64,000 nt of DNA from Candidatus Aalborgicola bjergmarkensis (GCA_016708725.1 JADJFE010000040.1:1-64000); one strand, 5' to 3'. Positions 44,900 through 54,210 are shown, counted from the first letter of the stretch. Program-made: numbers and translations. The notes: generated from the letters alone by a model not told the origin.

Positions 44900-45346
44900 A
44901 TGTCACTGAAAGACCAGATTACCGAAGATATGAAAACCGCCATGCGTGCCAAAGACAGTGAGCGTCTGGGCACCATTCGCCTGCTGCTGGCCGCGCTCAA
45001 GCAAAAGGAAGTGGATGAGCGCATCGTGCTGGACGACACACAGGTGATCGCCATCATCGACAAGCTCATCAAGCAGCGCAAGGACAGCATTGAAGCCTTC
45101 ACCAAGGCCAACCGCATGGACCTGGCCGACAAGGAAACAGCCGAAATGAAGGTGCTGCAGGCCTATTTGCCACAGCGCATGTCAGCCGATGCGGTACTGG
45201 CAGAGGTCAAGGCCATCGTGGCCGAACTGGGCGCCAGTGGACCGGCAGACATGGGCAAGGTGATGGGTGTGGCCAAAACGCGTCTGGGCGGCAAGGCGGA
45301 AATGGCCGCCGTTTCAGCTGCAGTCAAAGCCGCGTTGGCCGGATAA
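44900..45346 (+). CDS. GatB/YqeY domain protein
   Basis: A 148-residue protein, MSLKDQITEDMKTAMRAKD then RLGTIRLLLAALKQKEVDER, with the QAYLPQRMS and GKVMG.AK.R.GGKA patterns of YqeY, related to the tail domain of tRNA amidotransferase GatB. The role is thought to be in tRNA-dependent metabolism but is unproven. AAGGAAT precedes ATG 44900. It follows rpsU after a terminator-like hairpin. Confidence 0.93.
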   Translation: MSLKDQITEDMKTAMRAKDSERLGTIRLLLAALKQKEVDERIVLDDTQVIAIIDKLIKQRKDSIEAFTKANRMDLADKETAEMKVLQAYLPQRMSADAVLAEVKAIVAELGASGPADMGKVMGVAKTRLGGKAEMAAVSAAVKAALAG

Positions 45347-45348
45347 CT

Positions 45349-45711
45349 TTACTTGGACAAGCGCTTGCCGTGCGGCAGGCTGTCCAGGCGGCTGAACATC
45401 TGGCTGCAGTAGCCCTGGATACGCAGGCACTTGTTGATTTCGTCCACCGGTAGCGGGCCGGATACCACCACGATGTCGTTGGCGCTTTCCTGTGCGCCGG
45501 AAGCCCGCAGGCGTCGGCGTGTGTTGCTCGCCCAGGAGTGGATGCGCGTGGGGTTGCCGTGTTCATGCAGTGTGCCTGTGCGGGCGTCGAAGGCAATCGC
45601 CACGGTATCGGTCATGAGACGCAGGCGGTGTTGCCCGGTGACCTTGCTGGGCGGGGTGCTCAGATCGTAGAGGTGGTAGTTTCCCTCTTTGAGTTGGTAT
45701 TGAAGTGCCAT
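45349..45711 (-). CDS. Conserved hypothetical protein
   Basis: A 120-residue soluble protein beginning MALQYQLKEGNYHLYDLSTP, with GQHRLRLMTDTVAIAFDART and a C-terminal GYCSQMFSRLDSLPHGKRL. No family is recognised. Coding is supported by GAGGAG ahead of ATG 45711, normal codon use and a tight convergent fit with yqeY (2-bp gap). The longer frame to 45795 is less likely. It is downstream of gspE in the same direction with a 99-bp gap, so it may be read from the secretion operon. Confidence 0.65.
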   Translation of the reverse strand: MALQYQLKEGNYHLYDLSTPPSKVTGQHRLRLMTDTVAIAFDARTGTLHEHGNPTRIHSWASNTRRRLRASGAQESANDIVVVSGPLPVDEINKCLRIQGYCSQMFSRLDSLPHGKRLSK

Positions 45712-45810
45712 GAATATCTCCTCAGGAAGCCCGATTCTGGGCTCGAATAAGTTAAACAAAAGTAGGAAAAAAGCTGAAATTCCGGTCAATTTCAATGACC
45801 AATGAACAAA

Positions 45811-47244
45811 TCAATCCCGTGTAACGCGCACCAGCTCCTCGCGTGATGTGATGCCGTCGCGCACCAGGCGTTCGCCATCCTCGCGCATCAAACGCATGCC
45901 GCTGGCAATGGCTGCCGTGCGGATATCGGCCTCGGCACCCCGGTGGTGAATCTGCGCGCGGATGGCGTCATTGGTCACCAGCAACTCGAAGATGCCCGTG
46001 CGGCCCTGGTAGCCCGTGTTCCCGCAAGCCGGGCAACCCGGACCCTTGCAGGTGGTGCAGAGTTTGCGCAACAGGCGTTGCGCCAGCACACCCAGCAGGG
46101 AGGAACTCAGCAGGAATGGCTCAATGCCCATGTCGCCCAGGCGGGTCACGGCGCTGGCTGCATCGTTGGTGTGCAGCGTTGCCAGCACCAGATGCCCGGT
46201 CAGCGAGGCTTGAATGGCGATTTGCGCCGTCTCGAAGTCGCGGATTTCACCGATCATGATGACATCCGGGTCCTGGCGCAAAATGGCGCGCAGCGCCTTG
46301 GCAAAATCCAGATCGATCTTGGCATTGACCTGGGTCTGGCCCACGCCGGGCAATTCATACTCAATCGGGTCTTCGACCGTCATGATGTTTTGCCGACGGG
46401 TATCGAGTTTTTGCAACGCCGCGTACAGCGTGGTGGTTTTGCCTGAACCGGTGGGGCCGGTGACCAGGATAATGCCGTGCGGTTGCACCACCAGGTGCTC
46501 GAAACGTGTGAGCACATCGCCTTGCATACCCACGGATTCCAGGCTGAGTTTGCCACTGCTTTTGTCGAGTAAACGCAGCACGGCACGCTCGCCGTGGGCG
46601 CTGGGCAGGGTGCTGACGCGCACATCAACGCCGCGCGTGCCGATGCGCAGCGAGATGCGGCCATCCTGCGGCAGGCGCTTTTCAGCAATATCCAGATCGG
46701 CCATGATTTTCAGGCGCGAAATCAGCGCAGCGTGCAGCGCGCGGTTGGGTTGCACCACGTCACGTAGCGCGCCATCGACCCGAAAGCGCACGCTGGAATG
46801 GCGCTCGTAGGGTTCGATATGGATGTCGCTGGCACCATCCCGCGCGGCTTGGGTCAGCAGTGCGTTGAGCATGCGGATGATGGGCGCGTCGTCCGAAGTC
46901 TCCAGCAAATCTTCGATAGCTGGCAGCGCCTGCATCATGCGTGACAGGTCGATGTCGCTCTCCACCTCGCTGATGACGGTGGCCGCACTGGATTCGCTTT
47001 GGGCATAGGCCGCGCTGATGCGCTGGCGCAAAGACTCCGGTGCTTCCAGCCGGACCTGGTGTACGGCATATTTGCGCATCACTTCGGTCACACAACCCAG
47101 GGTCTGGCCGGGATCGCTGGACTCCAGGGGGTGCAACCAGAGCACCAGCTTGCCGTCCTGCTCTTCCAGGAGGAGTTGCTGGCTGCGGGCAAACGCATAG
47201 GGCAGGGGGTAGTGATTCAGGGGTAGGGCGGTAACTTGGCTCAT
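45811..47244 (-). CDS. gspE: Type II secretion ATPase GspE
   Basis: The cytoplasmic motor of type II secretion, 477 residues. Motifs ARDGASDIHIEPYERH, Walker A GPTGSGKTTTLYAAL, Asp box EDPIEYELPGVGQTQVN and Walker B (VIMIGEIRD); the zinc-binding CTTCKGPGCPACG is present in a compact form. The start may be ATG 47244 or GTG 47250. It is the last gsp gene of the block, 8 bp after gspD. It couples to GspL, which is also in this operon. Confidence 0.96.
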   Translation of the reverse strand: MSQVTALPLNHYPLPYAFARSQQLLLEEQDGKLVLWLHPLESSDPGQTLGCVTEVMRKYAVHQVRLEAPESLRQRISAAYAQSESSAATVISEVESDIDLSRMMQALPAIEDLLETSDDAPIIRMLNALLTQAARDGASDIHIEPYERHSSVRFRVDGALRDVVQPNRALHAALISRLKIMADLDIAEKRLPQDGRISLRIGTRGVDVRVSTLPSAHGERAVLRLLDKSSGKLSLESVGMQGDVLTRFEHLVVQPHGIILVTGPTGSGKTTTLYAALQKLDTRRQNIMTVEDPIEYELPGVGQTQVNAKIDLDFAKALRAILRQDPDVIMIGEIRDFETAQIAIQASLTGHLVLATLHTNDAASAVTRLGDMGIEPFLLSSSLLGVLAQRLLRKLCTTCKGPGCPACGNTGYQGRTGIFELLVTNDAIRAQIHHRGAEADIRTAAIASGMRLMREDGERLVRDGITSREELVRVTRD

Positions 47245-47252
47245 TGACACAT

Positions 47253-49361
47253 TTATTTATTCACGGGGGGCGTTGTTTTTAGTTCCCGGGCAATGGCCAA
47301 CGCTGGCAGCACGGCGTTTTCGTTGATCGGCACGGTGACGCTGGCCGCAGGCTGTGCTTGCAACTGGCTGCTGCGCATCATTTCATAGCGGTCGTTGGAA
47401 TAGGCCAACGTGGCGGCGGTATCGCGCACCACCACGGGTCGCAAAAATACCATCAGATTGGTTTTTTTGCGGCTGCGTGTCTCAGCCTTGAAGAGATGCC
47501 CCAGAAAAGGCATATCGGCCAGGCCGGGCACTTTTTCCTGGTTGCCGGAGTATTCGTCGGACAACAGACCACCCAGGACGATGATTGCACCGTCTTGCAC
47601 CAACACATTGGATTCGATGGAGCGCTTATTGGTAATCAGACCGCTGGCCGAGTTGACCGAAGAGGCTTGCACACTGGAAACTTCTTGAAAAATGGTGAGT
47701 TTGACGCTGCCATTTTCGCTGATTTGCGGCTTGACACGCAAAGTCAGCCCCACATCCTTGCGTTCGATAGTCTGGAACGGGTTGACGGTGTTGGTGGTGG
47801 CTGCACCGGTGTTGGTGTATTGGCCGGTCACAAACGGCACATTCTGGCCAATGACGATCTTGGCCTCTTCGTTGTCCAGTGTCAGCAGATTGGGCGTGGA
47901 CAGGATGTTGCCATCGCCATTGGACTGCAAATAATGCGCCAGAAAGCCCAGCACATAGACACCGTTGGTCTGGTTGGCTACCGCGAAATTGCCGCCGGTG
48001 GAGGGCAGGGCGCCCGCAGTGGCCGCCTTGGTGGCCAGGTTGATGATATTGGTGCCGCCAATGCTGAAGTTGGTTCCCAGCATCCCGATGTTGCTGTCGC
48101 CATTTTGTCCTAGCACGCCTTGCCACTGGATGCCGAATTCAGCGGCCTTGTCGGCGTTGACCTCGGCAATCAGACTCTCCACATAGACCTGGGCGCGCCG
48201 GGCATCGAGCTTGTCAATCACCGCGCGCAGTTGCCGGTACTGCGGTTCGGGCGCGCTGATGATGAGCGAATTGGTTGATGGGTCAGCCTGAATCTGCCCA
48301 CCCGTGGTGGGTGCTTGCTGGGATGCTGCCGCTGCCACTGCTCCCGGATTGGCCGGATTGGCTGTGGTGGCGTTGCGTACTTCTCCTGACAGGGCAGCGC
48401 GCAAGGTGGCCGCGAGCTTGGTGGCATCGGCATTTTTCAGGTACACCACGTAAATGTTGCCATTGGGGTTTTGCACCTCCGGCTGATCGAGTTTGTGGAT
48501 CAGGGCGCGTGCCTGCGCCAGCCGCGCCGGGTTGGCCGCGCGCAGGAGCAGGGTATTGCTGCGTGGTTCGGCCACCAGCGTGGTTTTAGAGCTGCCGTCG
48601 GCCTGTCCCGCATTCGGAACCGCAAAACCGCCCGAGCTTGCGTCCAGCAGACGCAGCACCAAGGGCGCCAGATCAACGGCAATGGCGTGCTTGAGCACAA
48701 TCACCTCGACATCGGTGCTATTGGGTACATCCATGGCAGCGATGATCTGGGCGATGCGACGCAGGTTATCGCCATAGTCGGTAATGACCAGCGCGTTGTT
48801 ACCGGGGTTGACGTTGATGGTGTTGTTGGGGCTGATCAGGGGGCGCAGGATGGGCAGCAGGTTGTTGGCGTTTTCAAAATGGAGCTTGAAAATCTGGGTG
48901 GCAATCTGGTTGCCCGCCACAACCCCTGTTGCCTGCACCGCGCCGCTTTGCAGCTTGGCATCCGCCTCGGGCACGATCTTGTCCAGGCCTGCGGTATCAA
49001 CCACGGTATACCCTTGCAGCCGCAGCATCGCCAGAAACTGGTTATAGGCCACCGCAGCGCTGACCGGACGCTCGGTGGTCAGCGTGATGGTTCCCTTGAC
49101 GCGCGGGTCCACCACCACGTTGCGTCCGGTAAGGGTGGCCATGGTGCGCGCCACAGCCTCGATCTCGGCATTATTGAAGTTCAGAGTGACGGGTTCACCT
49201 GCCTTGGGGACACCATCGGGCAAGGTGGTCTGCGCCAACGCTTCCCCTGCTTGAGGGTAAAAAAGGCCACTACCGCCCGTCCATAGAGCGAGAGCAGCTA
49301 TTGAATAAATAGCAATATGCCGGGGTTTGGAAAGTGGGTTGTGTCTGGAGCGTGGTGTCAC
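47253..49361 (-). CDS. gspD: Type II secretion outer-membrane secretin GspD
   Basis: A 702-residue secretin. N-terminal signal region (HIAIYSIAALALWTGGSGLF), N0 domain (LNFNNAEIEAVARTMA), repeated N1-N3 modules (TDVEVIVLKHAIAVDLAPLV, NIYVVYLKNADATKLA), and the secretin pore domain with VGLTLRVKPQIS and VPGLADMPFLGHLF. The GTG at 49361 is chosen because it overlaps the gspN stop as GTGA; the ORF opens further upstream only into gspN. A low-complexity Asn/Pro/Ala spacer lies in the N3 region (ANPANPGAVAAAASQQ). Confidence 0.96.
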   Translation of the reverse strand: MTPRSRHNPLSKPRHIAIYSIAALALWTGGSGLFYPQAGEALAQTTLPDGVPKAGEPVTLNFNNAEIEAVARTMATLTGRNVVVDPRVKGTITLTTERPVSAAVAYNQFLAMLRLQGYTVVDTAGLDKIVPEADAKLQSGAVQATGVVAGNQIATQIFKLHFENANNLLPILRPLISPNNTINVNPGNNALVITDYGDNLRRIAQIIAAMDVPNSTDVEVIVLKHAIAVDLAPLVLRLLDASSGGFAVPNAGQADGSSKTTLVAEPRSNTLLLRAANPARLAQARALIHKLDQPEVQNPNGNIYVVYLKNADATKLAATLRAALSGEVRNATTANPANPGAVAAAASQQAPTTGGQIQADPSTNSLIISAPEPQYRQLRAVIDKLDARRAQVYVESLIAEVNADKAAEFGIQWQGVLGQNGDSNIGMLGTNFSIGGTNIINLATKAATAGALPSTGGNFAVANQTNGVYVLGFLAHYLQSNGDGNILSTPNLLTLDNEEAKIVIGQNVPFVTGQYTNTGAATTNTVNPFQTIERKDVGLTLRVKPQISENGSVKLTIFQEVSSVQASSVNSASGLITNKRSIESNVLVQDGAIIVLGGLLSDEYSGNQEKVPGLADMPFLGHLFKAETRSRKKTNLMVFLRPVVVRDTAATLAYSNDRYEMMRSSQLQAQPAASVTVPINENAVLPALAIARELKTTPPVNK

Positions 49362-50158
49362 GGTGGGCCTATGGTGATGATGGAGCGTGCGCCATCGCGC
49401 CGCCCCAGGATATTCAAAAGATTGGTCAGTGCTTCGACCCGATCCGGCACTGCGCTGGCCACGCCGCGAAAGCGCAGACGTTGGCCCAGCCAATACCCAT
49501 TGCCCGAGAGTTGCAAACTGCCCTCCAGCGTGCTGAGTTGCAGGCTGGGCGCGGTGCCGCCTTGCAAGACGATGCGGTAACTGCCCATGGGCGACAGGGT
49601 GGACAGGCGCGATGATACCTGCAAGGCATCCACCAGCAATTGCCCCGCAAGCACGAACTGGCCCGGACTCCATTGCACGTTAAGACCCTGGCTGGATGCG
49701 ACCAGTTTGCCTTGGGCGCGCACCGTGTTCCAGGGCGTTCCCAGCCCGGTCAGCAGACTGGCAGGCCATTGCGAATGGGCATCGTGCAGCGTCACCTGTA
49801 GGGCTTGCCAGCCGGTAGCCAGCGCTTCGATGCGCAAGGGCTCCTGGGTACAGCAATCGGCACCCAGTGCAATCTCCAATCCCAGCCAGCGCGGCTGAAT
49901 GCGCCAATACACGCGACCGGGCAGGGCGATGGCATCGGAACTGCCTTCCCCGCCGGAGAGCACCAGTTGCGCCGACCCTTGCCAGACACTGCCCTGAAGT
50001 TGGTTCAATTGCACCCGCTGGCTAGTGGCTTGCCGCACACTGGCTGCCAGCCAGCGCGCCGGTGCGAAAACGGTGCCGGCCCACACCAGCCCAAGAAGCG
50101 CGCCAGCCAGCGCCCAGCCCCAGGGAACTCCTACAGAATCTGCCCGAGATATGTGCAT
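49358..50158 (-). CDS. gspN: Type II secretion protein GspN
   Basis: A 266-residue bitopic inner-membrane protein: helix at about 13-33 (WALAGALLGLVWAGTVFAPA), then a periplasmic domain with LNQLQGSVWQGSAQLVLSGG and LGRRDGARSIITIGP at the end. It has the beta-rich pattern of GspN, an accessory part present in only some type II systems. It starts 13 bp after gspM and its stop overlaps the gspD GTG. Length is normal. Confidence 0.88.
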   Translation of the reverse strand: MHISRADSVGVPWGWALAGALLGLVWAGTVFAPARWLAASVRQATSQRVQLNQLQGSVWQGSAQLVLSGGEGSSDAIALPGRVYWRIQPRWLGLEIALGADCCTQEPLRIEALATGWQALQVTLHDAHSQWPASLLTGLGTPWNTVRAQGKLVASSQGLNVQWSPGQFVLAGQLLVDALQVSSRLSTLSPMGSYRIVLQGGTAPSLQLSTLEGSLQLSGNGYWLGQRLRFRGVASAVPDRVEALTNLLNILGRRDGARSIITIGPP

Positions 50159-50171
50159 ACGGCAGCCCCGA

Positions 50172-50699
50172 TCACCTCTGTGGCAAGGCCATGACCAATA
50201 CGCCAGACCAGGTGCTGGCGCCGGTGGGCATACCCTGGCGGGTCAGATGGACTTCCATGGGCGTCGAACGGGCGTTCAGCCGTGCCTGCGCCAGCCAGCT
50301 GGCCACGGCATCGGCAGGGGCGGCTTGCAAGGTGACGGTTGCGCGTTCAGCCGAGGGTTTGAGCTGTGCACTCTTGCCAAGTGTTTGCTCGGTGGCCTGG
50401 GTCAGCGCGCGCAGCGCCTCTTCGTAGCCCAGTGGTGCCTGTTTTTGCAAACCCTGGGCTTGTATCTGCAGCATGGTCATCTGCTGAATCTGCAAATCCA
50501 GCGCACTGGCCTGCGTCTGGGCGCTGCGTAGGGTGCGCAAGGCTGGCCCCAGCAGCGCCACCCACAGCAAGGCACCGAGTACCAATGTTGCTGCCAATCC
50601 CAGCATATGGCGCTCACGCGGCGCAAGCGCACGCCAGTGCGTGTGCAAGGTGGCAAACAGGGTTTGGGTTTCGGATGGCACAGAAGATGAAGAACTCAC
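50172..50699 (-). CDS. gspM: Type II secretion protein GspM
   Basis: A 175-residue inner-membrane protein: HWRALAPRERHMLGLAATLV then LGALLWVALLGPAL as its one helix, followed by a coiled coil and a ferredoxin-like C-terminal fold. It partners GspL. The GTG at 50699 is the most likely start, since the upstream in-frame residues overlap gspL and the only alternative is a TTG. There is a 10-bp gap to gspL. Confidence 0.88.
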   Translation of the reverse strand: MSSSSSVPSETQTLFATLHTHWRALAPRERHMLGLAATLVLGALLWVALLGPALRTLRSAQTQASALDLQIQQMTMLQIQAQGLQKQAPLGYEEALRALTQATEQTLGKSAQLKPSAERATVTLQAAPADAVASWLAQARLNARSTPMEVHLTRQGMPTGASTWSGVLVMALPQR

Positions 50700-50709
50700 G
50701 ATGAACAAC

Positions 50710-51966
50710 TCATGGTTTGCGCGTTTGCGGTTTGAGTACCAGGCTGTCGCCCTCCAGTCGGACCCCATACCCCTGGGGCTGGAGCGTGGCAGAAATACTG
50801 GCCAATGCCGCACTGGCCTGGGGCAGACCGCCCAGCCGCAATTCTCCGGCGACAAAATCAATGGTACTGGCACCTGACAGTTGCAGTTCGGGAGCAGTCG
50901 TCTGCAAAAGACCCAACAGCATCTCAAAATCACCGTTCGCAACGGAACCGCTTTGGCGTTGCAGCTCGGCCAAGGCACGCTGCATCTGCAACGGGGCGTC
51001 CAGTATCACCCGCACGTCGGGAAAGGTGCTCGTCAACAGGGTACGCACACGTTCTTGCTTGGCGGCCAGGGCGTTTTGTTCCTTGCTGGCCCAGATTTTC
51101 AGACCCACGAGGTTGACGACAACCAGCGCCAGTGCCGCCCAGCGCGCCGCCCGCCAGCGCGGGGCATGCAGCAGGCTGTCCCCCAGAGCGGAGAGACGCT
51201 TGCGCCCCCTGGCGCTGCGCGTGCGCAAGAAGTCAAACTGTGCCAGGTCCCAGGCGGATTGCGCCGCCGCCACGGCGCGTTGCGGCGCAGTTTGCAGGCG
51301 TACCGGCGCCTTGAAATGCTTCCCGGCTACATCGGCCATCCCTGGTTCGGCGACGATCTCAAGGCCAGCTGGCTCGCTCGGCGCAGGCGCCATCAACGCC
51401 ACGGCATCCGCACACCATGGCAGCATGCACAGCCCATGTGCGCCGATCCAGACCAGTTGTCCTTGCTCGGGAGAGCCAAGCAGGTGCAGTACGGAACCGC
51501 CAGGCGTATCCTCAACGGCAGGGGAAAACTCGGGAACAATACGCGTCACCACGCGACCGGCCTGTTCCAGCTGCGCCAGCCAGGCGCCCAGCCAGATGTG
51601 GTCACACACCGCCACCCAGACCGGCTGACCGGCACGTGCCTGCGGCTCCAGCGCAAAATGCAGTTGTGCCGTTTCATCCAGCAGCCGCTCTTCCAGCAGG
51701 CCATCGAGCACCCGGCGCAGGCGCGTGGCGTTGCCATCACGCAAAAAACCGCGTGAGAGCGTTCCCGGCGGCAACTCCAGCCGGTGCCATGACAATTGCT
51801 CCAGCGGCACCACGGCGATGGTCTCGCTGTCCTGCGCTGCCGGCAGCAGGGCCAGCGGCAACTCCCAGTGCAGTTTCACCGTACGCCCATCGTCGGTCAG
51901 CACCGCGCTGCACGGGGCCGCCGCGCTGGGGAGTGTGGATGGCAGGGTAATAATCAGGCTGGACAT
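50710..51966 (-). CDS. gspL: Type II secretion protein GspL
   Basis: A 418-residue inner-membrane platform protein. Cytoplasmic actin-like domain (PLEQLSWHRLELPPGTLSRG, VWVAVCDHIWLG), one helix (WAALALVVVNLVGLKIWA), then a periplasmic ferredoxin-like domain. ATG 51966 starts MSSLIITLPSTLPSAAAPCS. Its first part and leader are duplicated at 53670-53885. gspG-K, gspF and gspC are not upstream, where an MFS-fluoride cassette lies instead, so the secretion genes are split. Confidence 0.93.
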   Translation of the reverse strand: MSSLIITLPSTLPSAAAPCSAVLTDDGRTVKLHWELPLALLPAAQDSETIAVVPLEQLSWHRLELPPGTLSRGFLRDGNATRLRRVLDGLLEERLLDETAQLHFALEPQARAGQPVWVAVCDHIWLGAWLAQLEQAGRVVTRIVPEFSPAVEDTPGGSVLHLLGSPEQGQLVWIGAHGLCMLPWCADAVALMAPAPSEPAGLEIVAEPGMADVAGKHFKAPVRLQTAPQRAVAAAQSAWDLAQFDFLRTRSARGRKRLSALGDSLLHAPRWRAARWAALALVVVNLVGLKIWASKEQNALAAKQERVRTLLTSTFPDVRVILDAPLQMQRALAELQRQSGSVANGDFEMLLGLLQTTAPELQLSGASTIDFVAGELRLGGLPQASAALASISATLQPQGYGVRLEGDSLVLKPQTRKP

Positions 51967-52005
51967 GGATGGCTTTTCAAGGAGCCGGGATTGTAGGGTG
52001 TAGGA
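51721..52005. repeat. gspL 5' direct repeat, copy A
   Basis: The first 245 bases of gspL and 39 bases upstream recur at 53670-53885 in the same direction. Copy B lacks an internal stretch of about 90 bp (near 51780-51868) and has scattered changes. Copy A also contains the last nine codons of the MFS gene (HPTIPAP end), so that gene's tail is made of gspL leader sequence. Confidence 0.9.
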
Positions 52006-53194
52006 GGTACTTCCTGAGCTGAAGCAAGGCCAGTGCCGCCACACCGAAGACGGCTCCGGCAACGAAAGTAAATGCCGCGCCGAGGCTGTCCCAGAGCAGT
52101 CCGGCCAATCCGCTGGCGATGAGCATGGCAAGGCCGCTGGCAAGATTGAAAAATCCGTACGCCGTGCCGCGCAGATCGCCTGGCGCCGTGTCGGCAACCA
52201 TGGCGGCCAGCAGTCCTTGCGTCATCGCCATGTGCAGGCCCCACAACACGATCCCTGCCCAGGCCACACCCCAGTGGCCGTCCCACGCCAGCGCCATGTC
52301 GGCCATGATCAGGAGCAGCAAGCCCCAGGCCAGCAAGCGCTGATGGCTCACGGTATCGGCCATCTTGCCAAAGGGATAGGCGGTTGCTGCATAGGCCACG
52401 TTCATCACGATGAGTACCAGCGGTACCAAGGCCAGCGGCAGGCATCCAGCTTGCACGCGCAAGACGAGGAAGGCTTCGGAGAAACGTGCCAGCGTAAAGA
52501 CCGCGCCGATGCCCACCACCCACCAGTAAGCCCTTGGCAACCGGCGCAGGTTTTCGCGCCGGATGGGGTTGGTGCGCTTGCCGTCCTGGTTGTTCTGGTC
52601 GCCCTGGTGTTGCCGCTGGGGCTCCCGCACCCCGAAGAAAAGCAGCGCCACGGCAAGAAAGGCCGGAATCACCGCCACCCAGAACACGGACCGAAAATCG
52701 TTGGCCCATAGCAACATCAGCCCCATGGCAAGCAGTGGGCCAAGGAATGCGCCCACCGTATCGAGCGACTGGCGCAGACCGAAAGCCGCACCCCGCACCT
52801 CGGCTGGAGCCAGATCGGCGACCAGCGCATCGCGGGGGGCGCCCCGGATACCCTTGCCAACCCGATCCACCAGCCGGGCGCAAACGAGCAGCCCCGCGCC
52901 GTCGGCGATGGCAAACAAGGGCTTGGAAAGCGCACCCAGCCCGTAGCCGAAAACAGCCAATGGCTTGCGTTTCCCCCACCAGTCGGACAGTGCGCCGGAA
53001 AACACCTTGACGATGAGCGCCGTTGCCTCCGCTGCCCCCTCGATCAATCCGATGGCGAAGGCCGAGATGCCCAGCGTGGTGAACATGAACACCGGCAGCA
53101 AACTGTGGATGAGTTCCGAGGAAACATCCATCAGCAGACTGACAAAGCCAAGCGCCCAGACGGCGCGGGGAATCGCAGGGCGTTGGTCATTCAT
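51977..53194 (-). CDS. MFS transporter linked to a fluoride channel
   Basis: A 405-residue major-facilitator protein with about 12 helices. N-terminal FVSLLMDVSSELIHSLLPVF, the signature loop DWWGKRKPLAVFGYGLGALS, and VDRVGKGIRGAPRDALVADL. This group (often beside metal or anion genes) has no agreed substrate. ATG 53194 overlaps the crcB stop as ATGA. Its last residues (HPTIPAP) lie inside the gspL direct repeat, so the natural end was probably replaced when the cassette joined the gspL leader. Confidence 0.88.
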   Translation of the reverse strand: MNDQRPAIPRAVWALGFVSLLMDVSSELIHSLLPVFMFTTLGISAFAIGLIEGAAEATALIVKVFSGALSDWWGKRKPLAVFGYGLGALSKPLFAIADGAGLLVCARLVDRVGKGIRGAPRDALVADLAPAEVRGAAFGLRQSLDTVGAFLGPLLAMGLMLLWANDFRSVFWVAVIPAFLAVALLFFGVREPQRQHQGDQNNQDGKRTNPIRRENLRRLPRAYWWVVGIGAVFTLARFSEAFLVLRVQAGCLPLALVPLVLIVMNVAYAATAYPFGKMADTVSHQRLLAWGLLLLIMADMALAWDGHWGVAWAGIVLWGLHMAMTQGLLAAMVADTAPGDLRGTAYGFFNLASGLAMLIASGLAGLLWDSLGAAFTFVAGAVFGVAALALLQLRKYLLHPTIPAP

Positions 53195-53574
53195 GTAGGT
53201 TTTAGTATTTGCCAGGAAGCCAGTCCCGCCAGCGTCGCCAGCAGCGAGCCGGTGACATGGGCTGCAATGGCACCCATCGCCCAACCTAGCCGCCCCTGTT
53301 GCAGCAAGCTTACGACTTCTGCGGAAAACGTGGAAAAGGTGGTGAGGCCGCCGCAAAAGCCGGTGATGATGAGCAGCCGCCATTCCGGGGCAATCCCGGG
53401 TGCCTGGGCAAAATAGGCGATGGCAACACCGATGATGTAGCCGCCGATCAGATTGGCAGCCAGCGTGCCGGGCGGGATGGCGGGAAACAGGTTGTTGAGC
53501 CTGGTGCCCAGCATCCAGCGCAATACTGCGCCGAGGGCAGAACCGAGTGAGATGGCGAGTAGGGCTTTCAGCAT
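53191..53574 (-). CDS. crcB: Fluoride channel FluC (CrcB)
   Basis: A 127-residue, four-helix protein with GSALGAVLRWMLGTRLN, GTLAANLIGG and GFCGGLTTFSTFSAEVV, the Phe-box and sodium-site motifs of dual-topology fluoride channels. It exports fluoride down its electrochemical gradient. It is translationally coupled to the MFS gene. No fluoride riboswitch is evident in the upstream 100 bp. It is part of the segment enclosed by the gspL repeats. Confidence 0.96.
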   Translation of the reverse strand: MLKALLAISLGSALGAVLRWMLGTRLNNLFPAIPPGTLAANLIGGYIIGVAIAYFAQAPGIAPEWRLLIITGFCGGLTTFSTFSAEVVSLLQQGRLGWAMGAIAAHVTGSLLATLAGLASWQILKPT

Positions 53575-53669
53575 GCACCTGTTTGCGTTTAATCCTTGGG
53601 CGGCAAACGTAGCGGCGGCGGGCTTGAATCGAAGGCAAGGCCATTCACTGTCGGTCCAGCAGCTGACAA

Positions 53670-53846
53670 GCGCGTGGCGTTGCCATCACGCAAAAAACCG
53701 CGCGCCAGCGTTCCTGGTGGCAAGTTTTTTGCTCCCGGTGCAGTTTCACCGTGCGCCCATCTTCGGTCAGCACCGCGCTGCACGAAGCTGCACGGAGCCG
53801 CCGCGCTGGGTAGTGTGGATGGCAGGGTAATAATCAGGCTGAACAT
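53670..53846 (-). pseudogene. gspL 5' fragment (direct repeat copy B)
   Basis: Starting at ATG 53846 it reads MFSLIITLPSTLPSAAAPCS, then departs, then GTLARGFLRDGNATRL as in gspL. An internal deletion and frame changes make it non-functional. The shared DNA extends to 53885, upstream of the ATG. Together with copy A it brackets the MFS-crcB cassette. Confidence 0.88.
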
Positions 53847-53944
53847 GGATGGCTTTTCAAGGAGCCAGGATTGTAGGGTGTAGGATGCCGCGCGCATCCG
53901 GCATCCTGCATCCTGTCGGCTTCTTTCATGCACTCGCAAATTAA

Positions 53945-54119
53945 TAGCTGTACCCGCACATTCCATAAGGGCTACAACCATATTTCATCATTATTTCCTC
54001 ATCATTTCGGCCCATCACACCCCCATCTTGGCCTACCCGGCGGGCGGCGGCTGGTGCATGGCAGCGTTTTATGATGCTAATCGGCTTGTAAGGCTTATGG
54101 GACGTGCGGGAGCAGCTAT
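53945..54119. mobile_element. MITE-like element, copy 2 (175 bp)
   Basis: Begins TAGCTGTACCCGCACATTCC and ends GACGTGCGGGAGCAGCTAT. Same layout and internal sequence as 23231-23414 (CCCCCATCTTGGCCTACCCG, GGCTGGTGCATG). The open frame inside differs between copies, so it is not a gene. It lies upstream of the hairpin array. Confidence 0.7.
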
Positions 54120-54210
54120 CAAATCAGGATCATTACGTTACGCCATGGGGCAAGTGAACAAAAATCGCGCCAGAACGATAAGTTTCTTCGGTACACAGGC
54201 TATATTTCTT

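Noticed and set aside
49290..49325. Resemblance of the gspD signal-peptide DNA to the dispersed repeat (AATAGCTGCTCTCGCTC)
   Set aside because: Only the first 16 bases match; the rest fits a normal signal peptide, so chance similarity is likelier.
53575..53660. Fluoride riboswitch upstream of crcB
   Set aside because: The conserved GGNGATGG start and the pseudoknot partner sequences of the crcB motif are not present in the leader.
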